A DNA stretch of 64,000 bases from Natrinema hispanicum (GTDB lineage: Archaea; Halobacteriota; Halobacteria; Halobacteriales; Natrialbaceae). Of the stretch, positions 27,268-37,322 are shown in pieces (within the stretch, counting starts at the first letter, position 1; every line of letters starts with the position of its first letter). The position numbers and the translations under genes are program-made. The stretch is taken from positions 62,001 to 126,000 of the forward strand of contig NZ_SHMP01000004.1 of NCBI RefSeq assembly GCF_004217335.1. Direction: 5' to 3'. The notes beneath the pieces were generated by a model, which did not search any database, was not told the DNA's origin, and worked only from the letters and a program-made list of their open reading frames with translations.

Positions 27268-27684
27268 CTACCGGTCGGGTGCGTTCTCGCGAACGAACTC
27301 GATCGTCTCTTCGATCGACGTTCCGGGGCCGAAGATCGCCGCAACACCTGTGTCCTTGAGTTCGTCGCGGTCCTCATCCGGAATGACGCCGCCGGCGAGC
27401 ACGAGCGTGTCGTCTTTCGCGCCGTATTCTTCCAACCCATCCATGATCTTCGGGACGAGCGTGTCGTGGGCCCCGGAGAGAATCGAGATTCCGAGGACGT
27501 CGATGTCCTCCTGGACTGCGGCCTGAACGATGTCGTCTGGTGCCTTGTGCAGTCCGGAGTAGATGACCTCGAAGCCGGCGTCACGGAACGCTCGAGCGAT
27601 GACGTGTGCGCCACGGTCGTGGCCGTCAAGACCGACTTTCGCTACCATGCATCGAATCGTCCGCTCATCGTTCTCGGTACTCAT
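27268..27684 (-). CDS. mcmA2: Methylmalonyl-CoA mutase, cobalamin-binding subunit
   Basis: A 138-aa B12-binding domain. The DxHxxG motif in GLDGHDRG provides the histidine that ligates cobalt; SILSGAH and VLAGGVIP are the other cofactor contacts. Size equals the split archaeal subunit that pairs with a separate catalytic subunit, here the broken gene at 28316. The long upstream frame is rejected; the ATG at 27684 gives the usual N-terminus. An acetyltransferase gene on the other strand separates the two subunits. Confidence 0.9.
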   Translation of the reverse strand: MSTENDERTIRCMVAKVGLDGHDRGAHVIARAFRDAGFEVIYSGLHKAPDDIVQAAVQEDIDVLGISILSGAHDTLVPKIMDGLEEYGAKDDTLVLAGGVIPDEDRDELKDTGVAAIFGPGTSIEETIEFVRENAPDR

Positions 27685-27798
27685 GGACCGCGATTCGAAG
27701 AGGAGGTGTATGATTCTATCGGAGTCAGCTAGTTTAGCCGTTGAAACGACGGTCTCGCCTGGGGAAAGAATTAATTTCGGATAGATGGATGGTACCAT

Positions 27799-28303
27799 AT
27801 GACAATTCGCGACGCGACGACCGACGATATCGACGCTATTCAGCGTGTAGCACACTCGTCATGGGAAGCCGACTACCCTGACATTTTGAGCCGTGAGTCG
27901 ATTCAGGAAGGGGTCGACGACTGGTACACCGAGGCGTTGATTCGCGACTCGATCATCTGGTCGCAGGCACTCATGCTGGTCGCCGAGCGGGACGACTCGA
28001 TCGTTGGGTTCGCACACGCCACGTTCGAGCCGGACGAACACACAGGGGACGATCCTCCGCGTGTACGTCGATCCCGACCACCGCGGTGAGGGAATCGGGA
28101 GCGATCTCCTGACCGAGACCCGCGACCGGCTGTTCGAGCAGGGCGTCGAGCACATCAACGCGATGGTGCTTGCAGCAAACGACGTCGGCAACGAGTTCTA
28201 CCAAGCGTTTGGCTTCGAGCAGACGGCAACCGAACCAGTCACGATCGGCGACGAGCGCTACGAAGAGTGTACGTACTCCCTCGACGCGTCCGAAAGCCAG
28301 TGA
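27799..28303 (+). pseudogene. GNAT acetyltransferase with a frameshift
   Basis: Two overlapping frames together encode one ~167-aa GNAT protein. The first frame gives TIRDATTDDIDAIQRVAHSS through AERDDSIVGFAHATFEPDEHTG, and the second resumes with TILRVYVDPDHRGEGIGSDLL, the acetyl-CoA loop, to the end. One extra G in a run of four (28045-28048) explains the shift. Deleting it restores a full-length enzyme. Either a recent mutation or a sequence error; the same kind of defect occurs three times in the next gene. Confidence 0.8.
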
Positions 28304-28315
28304 CCGAAGGCCGTC

Positions 28316-30016
28316 TCAGACTGGGCTGATCTCCTCGCGGTAGGCACCGTGGTGGTCTTCGAAGACCTGCATGATCTCGCCCATCGTCGCGTAGGCCTTG
28401 ACGGCGTCGACGATGGACGGCATGACGTTCTCGTCGCTCGTAATTGCAGTCCGACAGCGCCTCGAGCGTGGCGTCGACTGCTTCGTCGTCACGCTCGGCT
28501 TTGACCTGCTCTAAGCGCTCGAGCTGGCGGTCCCGAGTCGTTGCGTCGACGTGTAACAGCTCCGGCGAGGTGTCTTCCTCGATGGTGTACTCGTTGACGC
28601 CGACGACGACTTCCTCGCCGCGCTCGACGCGTTGCTGGTACTCGTAGCTCGCTTCCTGAATCTCGCGGTGGTAGTAGCCCTGGTTGATGCCGTTGAGGAC
28701 GCCGTCGCGGACCGAGCCGTCGCCCATCTCCTTGATTTCCTCGAGATAGGCCATGATCTCGGCTTCCATCTCGTTTGTGAGTTTCTCGATGGCGAACGAA
28801 CCCCCCAGCGGATCGACGATGTCGGCCGCGCCCGACTCCTCGGCGATGATCTGCTGGGTGCGCAAGGCGACGCGGACGGCTTTCTCGCTTGGCAGCGCCA
28901 GCGCCTCGTCGAAGCTGTTGGTGTGTAGCGACTGGGTGCCGCCGAAGACGCCGGCCAGCGCCTGGAATCGTCACCCGGACGATGTTGTTCAGCGGCTGTT
29001 GGGCCGTCAGCGACTGGCCTGCCGTCTGCGTGTGGAACTTCATGCGCTTGGATTCGGGTTTGTCTGCGCCGTACCACTCGTCCATCACGCGAGCGTAGAC
29101 GCGACGTGCGGCTCGGAACTTCGCGACCTCCTCGAAGATCGAGTTGTGTGAGTTGAAGAAAAACGACAGCAACGGGACCGAACGCATCGATGTCGAGTCC
29201 CCGCTCGAGACAGTCCTCGACGTAGGCAAAGCCGTCGGCGAGCGTAAAGGCGGCCTCCTGAGCCGCGGTCGACCCGGCTTCACGGATGTGATAGCCCGAA
29301 ATCGAGACGGGGTGGAACTTCGGCGTCTCCTCGACGGCGAACTCGATCGTGTCCGTGACGACCTCGAGGGAGGGTTCTGGCGGAATGACCCACTCTTTCT
29401 GTGCAATGAACTCCTTTAACATGTCGTTCTGGAGCGTGCCCCTGATCTCCTCGCGGGGGACGCCCTGCTGGTCGGCCAGCGCGATATACATCGCGTAGAT
29501 GACCGCCGCCGACGGGTTGATCGTAAAGGAGGTCGACACTTCGCCGATGTCGATGCCGTCGAACAGCACCTCCATGTCCCGAAGCGTGTCGACGGCGACA
29601 CCTTCCTTGCCGACCTCGCCTTCGCTCATCGGGTGGTCCGAGTCGATCCCCATCAGCGAGGGCATGTCAAAGGCCGTCGAGAGGCCGGTCTGGCCCTCGT
29701 CGATCAGGTAGTGAAAGCGCTCGTTGGTCTCCTCTGCGGTCCCGAAGCCGGCGAACTGGCGCATCGTCCACGTGCGCCCGCGGTACATCGTCGGGTACGG
29801 CCCCCGCGTGTACGGCGGCTCGCCAGGGAAGCCGAGATCGTCCTCAAAGTCGAGGTCGGCGATGTCTTCGGGCGTGTAGAGGCGGTCGACCTCGTGGTTC
29901 GAGACCGTCGCGAACCGGTCTTTGCGTTCCCCGTGTTCCAAAAACGGCTCGAGCGTCTCCCCTTCCCACGATTCCCGTTGCTGGGCGATCGCTTCCAGCT
30001 CTTCTTTGTCGAACAT
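28316..30016 (-). pseudogene. mcmA1: Methylmalonyl-CoA mutase, large catalytic subunit, three frameshifts
   Basis: The coding sequence is complete from ATG 30016 to TGA but passes through three frames. Frame 1 runs to LDIDAFGP, then shifts at about 29174-29176 into [19 protein letters not shown], again at about 28964 into [20 protein letters not shown], and once more near 28448 before DENVMPSIVDAVKAYATMGE. Each shift is one extra base. Corrected length is about 565 aa, normal for this split archaeal subunit. The enzyme isomerises methylmalonyl-CoA to succinyl-CoA with B12. If the shifts are real the mutase is dead; sequence error is a strong alternative. Confidence 0.88.
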
Positions 30017-30040
30017 TGTCTAACGTATAGATGCAACTCT

Positions 30041-30048
30041 TCTAAAGT
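30041..30048 (-). promoter_or_regulatory. TATA-like box of the mutase large subunit
   Basis: On the minus strand CACTTTAGA lies about 28 nt upstream of the ATG at 30016, the spacing expected for a leaderless haloarchaeal promoter. Confidence 0.4.
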
Positions 30049-30150
30049 GTTGCCCCGGTCAGGGTGGCTGTCCGGTGGCATCGATGATCGACAGCAGGTG
30101 TGATGTTCGTATATTCGTCACACGGTATCTACTACCAATAGTAACAAAAG

Positions 30151-30158
30151 CTATAAGA
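30151..30158 (+). promoter_or_regulatory. TATA-like box of the acyl-CoA ligase at 30182
   Basis: CTATAAGA is centred about 27 nt before the ATG, fitting a leaderless transcript. The flanking sequence is AT-rich compared with the genes. Confidence 0.5.
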
Positions 30159-30181
30159 ACGGCACCTCTGATTAGCAAGGT

Positions 30182-31819
30182 ATGGGTGTTAATTACACTA
30201 CAGAAGTAGACAGCTTCGAGTGGGACATTCCGGATTCGTACGCGATCACGTCGGTCGTCGCAGACCACGCCGCGTCCGTCGGTGATCGTGTCGCCGTCCG
30301 GTTTCTAGACGATGAGGGAACCCGCGAGGAACGAACCTACGCCGACATTCGGGACGACATGAACCGTTTTGCCAACGGCCTCGAGTCCCTCGGCGTCGGC
30401 GAGGGCGACCGCATCATGCACCTGTTCCCGCGCCATCCCGATGCCTTTGCCGTCCAACTCGGCGCGCTGGCGACCGGCTCGCTGCTGGTCCCTTGTTCGT
30501 CGATGCTGCGCTCGAAGGACATCGAGTTTCGGGCAAACGACTGTACCGCGACGAGCATCGTCGTCCACGAGTCGCTGACCGATATGGTCGAGCCGGTGCT
30601 CGAGGAGACGCCCCTCGAGCGGGTCATCGTCCTCGACGGCACTGAAGACGACCTGCAGGGCGAAGGGTGGACGACGGTCGCGGATGTCATGGCCGAGGAG
30701 TCGACCGACTACGACGGCCCCGAACTGGCCGCCGAAGACCCGATGACGATCAACTACACCAGCGGGACGACCGGCCAGCCCAAGCCGGTCCTCCACAAAC
30801 ACCGCTGGCAGTACTGTTTCAACCGGATCAACGCCCCCTACTGGTGGGGTATCGACGAAGAGACGGATCTCGAGGATGAACTCCTGTGGGCGACGACCGG
30901 CACCGGCTGGGCGAAGTGGTTCTGGAGCCCAGTCGGTGTCGGCCTGACAACGGGGGCGACCCAACTCATCTACGACGGCGAGTTCGAACCCGACACCTTC
31001 CTCGAGATCATGGAAGCGGAAGGGGTCACCAAGCTCTGTGCCGTCCCCACGCAGTACCGGATGTTCGCCAACGCCGACCTCGCAGACTACGACGTGCAAC
31101 TGAACGACGCGCTCTCGGCAGGCGAACCGCTCAACCGCGAGCCGATCGAGCGCATTCAGGACGCCTGGGGCGTGACCCCGCGCGACGGCTACGGCCAGAC
31201 CGAGACCGTCGCGCTCGTGACGAACTACCCCGGAATCGACGTCAAACCCGGCAGCATGGGCAAGCCGACGCCGGGCGTCGGCGCGACGATCATCGACGTC
31301 GACGACGAGGACGAAGTCGAGGCCGGCGAGATCGGCGAGATCGCCGTCCCGGTCGACTCGCCGGCGATCTTCGACGGCTACTACGAGAAGCCCGACCTCG
31401 ACGAGGAGAAACTCTCCGGTGACTACTACCGCACGGGCGACCTCGCCTCCCGCAACGAGGACGGCTACTTCTTCTTCGAGGGCCGGGCTGACGATATCAT
31501 CATCTCCTCGGGCTACCGCATCGGCCCCTTCGAGGTCGAGGACGCGCTCGTCAGCCACGACGCCGTCGCTGAGGCCGCCGTCGTCGACAGCCCCCACGAG
31601 GAACGCGGCAGCGTCGTCAAGGCCTACGTGATCCTCGCCGAGGGCTACGAGGGCAGCGACGAGTTGAAAGACGAACTGCAGGCGTTCATGAAAGCGGAGA
31701 CGGCTCCTTACAAGTACCCCCGTCGGATCGAGTTCACCGACGAACTCCCCAAAACTTCGAGCGGGAAGATCCGCCGCGTCGAACTCCGCAAAGAAGAACA
31801 GAAGAAACACGGCCTGTAG
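30182..31819 (+). CDS. Acyl-CoA synthetase (AMP-forming)
   Basis: A 545-aa ligase of the ANL superfamily. It has the P-loop INYTSGTTGQPKPV, the YGQTETV motif, the GDYYRTGDLASRNEDGYFFFEGR hinge (broken here as YYRTGDLA and FFFEGRADDI) and the C-terminal lysine in KTSSGKIRRVE. It activates a carboxylic acid as the acyl-adenylate and transfers it to CoA. The sequence is closest in feel to medium-chain acyl or benzoate-type ligases. The substrate is not fixed by sequence. The neighbours (mutase, thiolase and beta-oxidation genes) suggest catabolism of organic acids. Confidence 0.92.
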   Translation: MGVNYTTEVDSFEWDIPDSYAITSVVADHAASVGDRVAVRFLDDEGTREERTYADIRDDMNRFANGLESLGVGEGDRIMHLFPRHPDAFAVQLGALATGSLLVPCSSMLRSKDIEFRANDCTATSIVVHESLTDMVEPVLEETPLERVIVLDGTEDDLQGEGWTTVADVMAEESTDYDGPELAAEDPMTINYTSGTTGQPKPVLHKHRWQYCFNRINAPYWWGIDEETDLEDELLWATTGTGWAKWFWSPVGVGLTTGATQLIYDGEFEPDTFLEIMEAEGVTKLCAVPTQYRMFANADLADYDVQLNDALSAGEPLNREPIERIQDAWGVTPRDGYGQTETVALVTNYPGIDVKPGSMGKPTPGVGATIIDVDDEDEVEAGEIGEIAVPVDSPAIFDGYYEKPDLDEEKLSGDYYRTGDLASRNEDGYFFFEGRADDIIISSGYRIGPFEVEDALVSHDAVAEAAVVDSPHEERGSVVKAYVILAEGYEGSDELKDELQAFMKAETAPYKYPRRIEFTDELPKTSSGKIRRVELRKEEQKKHGL

Positions 31820-31871
31820 CGGGCCGACGCCCGCTCGAGTGCGGTTTCTGTCGCGGTTCAGACTCGGGCGC

Positions 31872-32258
31872 TTACTCTGCCGGACGGAAGACGATCGTTT
31901 GCTCGTCGGTCGTCTCGTTCGATTCGACGGTCGCGGTGACGCGGTCGCCGATTTCGACGGCCGCCTGGTCGATACCCCGCACGACGCCCGTAAGCCGGAC
32001 GCCGGCGAAGTCGACGACGGCGGTGACGTAGGGCGCGTCGTCCTCGAACTGTGGCGTCGGCACGAACACGGTCGTGTGCGTGACGATCTCGCCGGACGGT
32101 GGCAGGTCCCGCTCCGCGAGCTCGCGGTCGCCACAGTGGGGGCAGGCACGCCGTGGGGGCAGCAGGCCGTGCTCGTTCTCGCAGGTGAGGTAGTAGCCCT
32201 CGCCCTCTGCAAGCGCATCGAGGAAGGCGTCGTACTCGCCGTTGGTCACGTCAGTCAT
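31872..32258 (-). CDS. DUF35 zinc-ribbon/OB-fold acyl-CoA-associated protein
   Basis: A 128-aa protein with rubredoxin-like zinc knuckle (CENEHGLLPPRRACPHCG) followed by an OB fold (VTAVVDFAGVRLTGVVRG). Such DUF35 proteins bind acyl-CoA and act as partners of SCP2-type thiolases, bridging them to HMG-CoA synthase or other enzymes. Its ATG overlaps the stop of the thiolase gene (TAATG), so the two are translationally coupled. It is almost surely the thiolase partner. Confidence 0.92.
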   Translation of the reverse strand: MTDVTNGEYDAFLDALAEGEGYYLTCENEHGLLPPRRACPHCGDRELAERDLPPSGEIVTHTTVFVPTPQFEDDAPYVTAVVDFAGVRLTGVVRGIDQAAVEIGDRVTATVESNETTDEQTIVFRPAE

Positions 32259-33427
32259 TATTCCATCACCTCCAGAACGTGAACAGTCGCACTGGCGACC
32301 GTCCCACCGGCGTTCTGGGCAACGCCGATCGTCGCGTCGTCGTCGACGGCGTCGGCACGCGGATGCGTGCCATCGAGCAGCGTTGCGATGGCCGCCACCT
32401 GTGCGGCCCCGGTCGCACCCACCGGATGGCCCTTCGCTTTCAGGCCGCCCGAGAGGTTCACCGGCAGCTCACCATCCCGGCGCGTCTCGCCACGGCGGGC
32501 CGCTCCGATCGCCTCACCGTGACTGTAGAGCCCAAGCGCCTCGAGCGCCAGCACTTCCGCGATGGTAAAGCAGTCGTGGACTTCAGCGATGGCGATGTCG
32601 CTGGGCTCGATGCCGGCGTCGTCGTAGGCTTCCTCAGCAGCGTCGCGGGTTGCAGGCGTCCGCGAGAGCGACTGGCGATCGTGCAGCGCCATCGTATCGC
32701 CGCCGTGGCCGGCTCCGGTGATCGCAACGTTGGCGTCAAGGCCGTGCTCGTCGGCGTACTCCGGCGAGGTCAAGACGAGCGCGGATGCCCCGTCGCTGAT
32801 CGGACAGGAGTCATAGAGGGTAAAGGGAGACGCGATTTCGGGCGCGCCGAGTGCGTCCTCGACCGTGATCTCCTGTTGGAGGTGTGCGTGGTCGTTGACC
32901 AGCGCGTTGTCGTGGTTTTTAACCGCGATGTGAGCCAGATCCTCGTGGCTCCCGCCGTACTCGTCGAAGTAGGCGCGTGCCATCAGCGCGTACGCACCCG
33001 GGAAGGTGACACCCGACCGGACCTCGTAGAGGTCGTCGGCTGCGCCGGCCAGTCCTTTGGTCGCCCCGGCCGTCCCCATGTTCGTCATCCGCTCCATGCC
33101 GCCGGCGACGACGACGTCAGCCTCGCCGCTTCTGATCGCTCGCACCGCGTCACGCACCGCGACCCCGCTCGAGGCACACGCGCTTTCGATTCGGCGCGAG
33201 GGAGCGGTCGTCCCGAGCGCCTCCGCCATGAGCGGTCCCTGGTGCCCCTGCCCTTCCGAGAGGGTGCCGACGAAGTTGCCATAGAAGAGTTCGTCGACGT
33301 CCGCGGCCGGGACGCCGGCATCCTCGAGGGCGGCAAGGCCGGCTTCCGCGAACATGTCCCTGCCCGTCCGATCGGGATGCGATCCAAACGACGTCATTCC
33401 TGTTCCGGCGAGTCGTACCTGCGACAT
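32258..33427 (-). CDS. SCP2-type thiolase (acetyl-CoA C-acyltransferase)
   Basis: A 389-aa protein of the thiolase superfamily. The nucleophilic cysteine lies in ESACASSGVAVRDAV near residue 85, and the C-terminal half has the EVHDCFTIAEVLALEALG and GGLKAKGHPVGATGAAQ motifs with the catalytic histidines. This pattern marks the lipid-transfer-type thiolase that works with DUF35 proteins. It probably cleaves 3-oxoacyl-CoA. It overlaps the DUF35 gene at 32258 and is divergent from the hydroxyacyl-CoA dehydrogenase. Confidence 0.93.
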   Translation of the reverse strand: MSQVRLAGTGMTSFGSHPDRTGRDMFAEAGLAALEDAGVPAADVDELFYGNFVGTLSEGQGHQGPLMAEALGTTAPSRRIESACASSGVAVRDAVRAIRSGEADVVVAGGMERMTNMGTAGATKGLAGAADDLYEVRSGVTFPGAYALMARAYFDEYGGSHEDLAHIAVKNHDNALVNDHAHLQQEITVEDALGAPEIASPFTLYDSCPISDGASALVLTSPEYADEHGLDANVAITGAGHGGDTMALHDRQSLSRTPATRDAAEEAYDDAGIEPSDIAIAEVHDCFTIAEVLALEALGLYSHGEAIGAARRGETRRDGELPVNLSGGLKAKGHPVGATGAAQVAAIATLLDGTHPRADAVDDDATIGVAQNAGGTVASATVHVLEVME

Positions 33428-33524
33428 TAGCTACCAGAACCACATATCAGTTCGCGCGGTATAGCTGTGTCGGACCACGACCACACGTTGCAACTGTCGT
33501 TTCCGCCACTGACGAGAGTCGGGA

Positions 33525-33532
33525 CATTTACT
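33525..33532 (+). promoter_or_regulatory. TATA-like box of the hydroxyacyl-CoA dehydrogenase
   Basis: CATTTACT lies about 29 nt before the ATG at 33558 in the divergent region shared with the thiolase. Spacing fits a leaderless transcript. Confidence 0.4.
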
Positions 33533-33557
33533 ACGACAGTCCGACCACCACAGAGTG

Positions 33558-34421
33558 ATGGTTTCAGATCTAGAGACGATCGACCGTGTCGGCGTTGTCG
33601 GCGCTGGCACGATGGGCAGTGGTATCGCACAGGTCGCCGCAACCGCGGGCTACGACGTCGTCATGCGCGACATCGAACAGGAGTTCGTCGACAACGGCTT
33701 CGAGACGATCGACGACAGCCTCGGCCGACTCGTCAACAGGGACGCGCTCACCCAAGACGAGGCCGACGCGGCCCGCGACCGGATCACGGGCACGACCGAC
33801 CTCGAGGATCTTGCCGACTGTGACGTCGTCGTCGAAGCTGCCCTCGAGGATCTCGAGGTCAAACGTGATATCTTTGCCGACCTCGATGCGGTCTGTCGTG
33901 ACGATGCCATCCTCGCGACGAACACGAGTACGCTCTCGATCACGTCGATCGCGAGCGCGACCGAGCGGGCGACTGACGTCATTGGCCTGCACTTCATGAA
34001 CCCGGTGCCCGTGATGGAGGGCGTCGAGATCGTCACCGGCGAGAAGACGGCCGACGAGGTCACGGAACTGGCCCACGCCTTCGCCGAGGATCTCGGGAAG
34101 ACGACCTGGGAGTCCGACGACAAACCCGGTTTCGTCACCAACCGTATCCTGATGCCCTGGATCAACGAGGGTATCCGGGCCTACGACGAGGGCGTCGCGA
34201 CGAAAGAGGACATCGACGCGGGGATGGAACTCGGCACGAACGCCCCGATGGGGCCGCTGACGCTCGCCGACCACATCGGGCTGGACATCTGTCTGCACGC
34301 TTCCGAGACGCTCCACGAGGAGTTAGGCGACCGCTACAAGCCGGCGTACCTCCTCAAACGCAAGGTTGAGGCCGGCGAACTCGGCAAGAAGACAGGGAAA
34401 GGCTTCTACGACTACGAGTAA
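33558..34421 (+). CDS. hbd: 3-hydroxyacyl-CoA dehydrogenase
   Basis: A 287-aa protein with an N-terminal Rossmann fold ([18 protein letters not shown]), the catalytic histidine in [15 protein letters not shown], and a C-terminal dimerisation domain ([15 protein letters not shown]). Length equals the single-function enzyme that oxidises 3-hydroxyacyl-CoA, usually hydroxybutyryl-CoA, with NAD(P). A GTG directly precedes the ATG at 33558. It is convergent to the acyl-CoA dehydrogenase gene, 9 bp away. Confidence 0.94.
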   Translation: MVSDLETIDRVGVVGAGTMGSGIAQVAATAGYDVVMRDIEQEFVDNGFETIDDSLGRLVNRDALTQDEADAARDRITGTTDLEDLADCDVVVEAALEDLEVKRDIFADLDAVCRDDAILATNTSTLSITSIASATERATDVIGLHFMNPVPVMEGVEIVTGEKTADEVTELAHAFAEDLGKTTWESDDKPGFVTNRILMPWINEGIRAYDEGVATKEDIDAGMELGTNAPMGPLTLADHIGLDICLHASETLHEELGDRYKPAYLLKRKVEAGELGKKTGKGFYDYE

Positions 34422-34430
34422 CGACTCGTT

Positions 34431-35555
34431 CTACTCGCCTAAGTGCCGTGAGATAACTTCTTTCTGTATTTCAGAGGTTCCCTCGTAGATCGTGGTGATC
34501 TTGGCGTCGCGGTAGTAGCGCTCGACGTCGAAGTCCTTGGTGTAGCCGTAGCCGCCGTGGACCTGCACCGCCTCGTCCGCGACGTCGACGGCCGCCTCGC
34601 TGGCGAAGTACTTCGCCATACTCGCCGCCTGTGGATCGAGCCCGTCGTCGTTCTTCTGGGCAGCGTCACGCGTCAGCAGGCGTGCAGCCTGAACGTTCGT
34701 CTGCATGTCCGCGAGCTTGTGGGCGATCGCCTGATGCTCGATGATCGGCTCGCCGAACTGTTCGCGCTCGTTGGCGTAGCTCACAGCAGCGTCGAGGGCC
34801 GCCTGGGCGACGCCGACGGCCTGGCTTGCGATCGCGATCCGGCCACCGGTCAGGATCGAGAACGCAGACTTCAGCCCGTCACCGACTTCCGTCAGGCGAT
34901 TCTCTTCGGGAATCCGCACATCGTCGAAGATCAGCGTCGTGGTGTCGCTGGCACGCAGCCCGAGTTTGTCCTCTTTTTTGCCAACCTCGAGTCCCGGCGT
35001 GTCCTTGGGCACCAAAAACTGCGTCACGGTGTTGGGATCGTCGCGGTCGGTCTTGGCAAACAGGATGACGACGCCCGCACGCTTGCCGTTCGTGATCCAC
35101 TGTTTTTTCCCGTTGATAACGTACTCGCCGTCCTCGAGCCGGGCCTCAGTGCTCATCTCCGCCGGGTTCGAGCCAGCGTCGGGTTCCGAGAGCGCGAACG
35201 CACCGACCGGGCGGCCGTCGACCATTTCCGGCAGCCACTCGTCTTTGTGTTCCTGGGTGCCGAACTGACGGATACACGAGGTGGCCAGACAGTGGACCGA
35301 CAGCGCCGTCGCGACCGCCAGGTGGCCGCGTGCTAGTTCCTCGTTGACGATGCTGTAGGTCACTTCGTCGGCGTCGAACCCGCCGTACTCCTCGGGGACC
35401 GTCAGCCCGGTCAGATCGAGCTCCGCGAGCCCATCCCAGACGTCCTCCGGAAACGTCTGGGCCTCGTCGTGCTCGTCGACCGTCTCGACGACCTCTTTCT
35501 CGACGAAATCGCGGACGGTATCCTGTATCAGCTGCTGCTCGGCTGTCAGCTCCAT
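34431..35555 (-). CDS. Acyl-CoA dehydrogenase
   Basis: A 374-aa flavoenzyme. It has the FAD-binding FALSEPDAGSNP and WITNGKRA segments, an RIAIASQAVGVAQAALDAA helix and the C-terminal IYEGTSEIQKEVISRHL, with the glutamate acting as catalytic base in short-chain enzymes. It desaturates acyl-CoA at the alpha-beta position and passes electrons to ETF. Its sequence fits the short- or branched-chain group. It faces the CoA-transferase gene with about 140 bp between starts. Confidence 0.94.
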   Translation of the reverse strand: MELTAEQQLIQDTVRDFVEKEVVETVDEHDEAQTFPEDVWDGLAELDLTGLTVPEEYGGFDADEVTYSIVNEELARGHLAVATALSVHCLATSCIRQFGTQEHKDEWLPEMVDGRPVGAFALSEPDAGSNPAEMSTEARLEDGEYVINGKKQWITNGKRAGVVILFAKTDRDDPNTVTQFLVPKDTPGLEVGKKEDKLGLRASDTTTLIFDDVRIPEENRLTEVGDGLKSAFSILTGGRIAIASQAVGVAQAALDAAVSYANEREQFGEPIIEHQAIAHKLADMQTNVQAARLLTRDAAQKNDDGLDPQAASMAKYFASEAAVDVADEAVQVHGGYGYTKDFDVERYYRDAKITTIYEGTSEIQKEVISRHLGE

Positions 35556-35660
35556 ACCGGAGTGTTCGAGAGCGGGGTAGTAAAGTGTCCGATTCCGTCA
35601 TGCAACCCTCGTCGATGCCGGTGTTACCGCTCGAGACTCCGGTGTGGCCTAGATAGGTAA

Positions 35661-35668
35661 CTAAAAAT
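35661..35668 (+). promoter_or_regulatory. TATA-like box of the CoA-transferase
   Basis: CTAAAAAT is centred about 27 nt before ATG 35692, consistent with leaderless initiation. Confidence 0.45.
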
Positions 35669-35691
35669 ACTGCCTCCCGAGAGGGGTATGT

Positions 35692-37248
35692 ATGACAGTT
35701 CGGCAGTCAAGAGAGGCGGCAGTCGAATGTATCGACGACGGCGATACGGTCGGCGTCGGCGGCTTCGTCGCCGTGGGCATTCCCGAGTACATTCTCGAGG
35801 CGCTCGGTGAACGGTACGCCGAAACGGGCCATCCACGTGATCTCACGCTCTACCATCCAGCTGCAGAGGGAGACCGACAGGGCCGCGGGCTCTCGCATCT
35901 GGTCCAGGACGGCATGCTCGAGCGCACGATCGCGAGCCACTGGGGCTTTACGCCCGACCTCATGGCAAAAATCGTCGACAACGAGATCGAGGCCTACAAT
36001 CTTCCCTTTGGCGTGATGGATCACATGCTCCGCGATACCGCCGCGGGCAAGCCCGGCACGATCAGCCACGTCGGGCTGGGAACGTTCGTCGATCCTCGCC
36101 AGGACGGCGCGAAGGCCAACGACATCACCGACGATGATATCGTCGACCTCATGACCATCGACGGTGAGGAGTATCTCTTCTATCACTCGGTGCCGATCGA
36201 CGTGGCGATCATTCGGGGGACGACGGCCGACGAGAACGGTAACATCACCATGGAGCGGGAAGCCCTCGACTCGAACGTGCTGGCGATGGCCCAGGCTGCC
36301 CACAACTCCGGCGGCACCGTGATCGCCCAGGTCGAGCGCGTCACGGAGTCGGGCACGCTCACCGCCCGCGACGTAGCCGTCCCCGGCGTCCTGGTCGATT
36401 CCGTCGTCGAAGCGCCGCCGAGTCACCACCAGCAGACGTACGCGGAAGACTACAATCCCGCCTACAGTGGCGAAATCAAACAGCCGACCGACGACGATCG
36501 CGAGCCGCTTCCGCTCGACGTGCGCACGATCATCGCCCGCCGGGCCGCGATGGAACTCGAGCCGGATTCGGTCATCAACCTCGGCGTGGGCGTTCCGGAA
36601 CTCGTCCCGGTCGTCGCGGCCGAGGGCGGCGTCGACGACGAGATCACCCAGACCGTCGAGTCGGGACCGGTCGGCGGCGCTGCCTCCGGCGGGATCAGCT
36701 TCGGGACCGCGGTCAACCACGAGGCGCTGGTCTCGTCGACTCAGCAGTTCGACTTCTACGACGGCGGCGGCCTCGATATGGGATTTCTGGGCATGGCACA
36801 GGTTGACGTGATGGGCAACATCAACGTCAGCCGGTTCGGCTCGCAGCTGCCCGGCTGTGGCGGCTTCATCAACATCACCCAGAACGCGGAGAAGGTCGTC
36901 TTCTGTGGCACCCTGACGACCGACGGCCTCGAGATCGAGACCGGCGACGGCGACCTCTCGATCGAACGCGAAGGGTCGAGTCCGAAGTTCGTCGACTCGG
37001 TCGAGCAGATCACCTTCAGCGGTGAGTACGCCGTCGAAATCGACCAGCCGATCGTCTACGTGACCGAGCGCGCCGTCTTCGAACTCACTGCGGAGGGACT
37101 CGAGCTCACGGAAGTCGCGCCGGGAATCGACGTCGAAACCGACGTCGTCGACCAGCTGGGCTTCGAGCCACTCGTTGCCGATGACCTCGCGGAGATGGAT
37201 CCACGGCTCTTCGGCGACGAGCCATTCGACCTGACCGACGCGATCTAG
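35692..37248 (+). CDS. Acyl-CoA:carboxylate CoA-transferase (fused alpha-beta)
   Basis: A 518-aa family I CoA-transferase in which both subunits are fused. The first half has a CoA-binding GGFVAVGIPE loop; the second has VINLGVGVPELVP and the active-site glutamate in VESGPVGGAASGG. It moves CoA between short-chain acids such as acetate, acetoacetate or propionate. It sits between the acyl-CoA dehydrogenase and an enoyl-CoA hydratase, which suggests activation of an acid or recovery of acetoacetate in the same pathway. The exact acid is unknown. Confidence 0.92.
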   Translation: MTVRQSREAAVECIDDGDTVGVGGFVAVGIPEYILEALGERYAETGHPRDLTLYHPAAEGDRQGRGLSHLVQDGMLERTIASHWGFTPDLMAKIVDNEIEAYNLPFGVMDHMLRDTAAGKPGTISHVGLGTFVDPRQDGAKANDITDDDIVDLMTIDGEEYLFYHSVPIDVAIIRGTTADENGNITMEREALDSNVLAMAQAAHNSGGTVIAQVERVTESGTLTARDVAVPGVLVDSVVEAPPSHHQQTYAEDYNPAYSGEIKQPTDDDREPLPLDVRTIIARRAAMELEPDSVINLGVGVPELVPVVAAEGGVDDEITQTVESGPVGGAASGGISFGTAVNHEALVSSTQQFDFYDGGGLDMGFLGMAQVDVMGNINVSRFGSQLPGCGGFINITQNAEKVVFCGTLTTDGLEIETGDGDLSIEREGSSPKFVDSVEQITFSGEYAVEIDQPIVYVTERAVFELTAEGLELTEVAPGIDVETDVVDQLGFEPLVADDLAEMDPRLFGDEPFDLTDAI

Positions 37249-37322
37249 ATCTGGATCGAGACCTCCTTCTCGGTGCCTCGAAGCAGGAACCGTTAAGCGA
37301 GATTACTTCAAATACCTGTTCT

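Noticed and set aside
30305..32218. 637-codon minus-strand frame opposite the acyl-CoA ligase
   Set aside because: Antisense to an intact ligase with every ANL motif, so not a gene.
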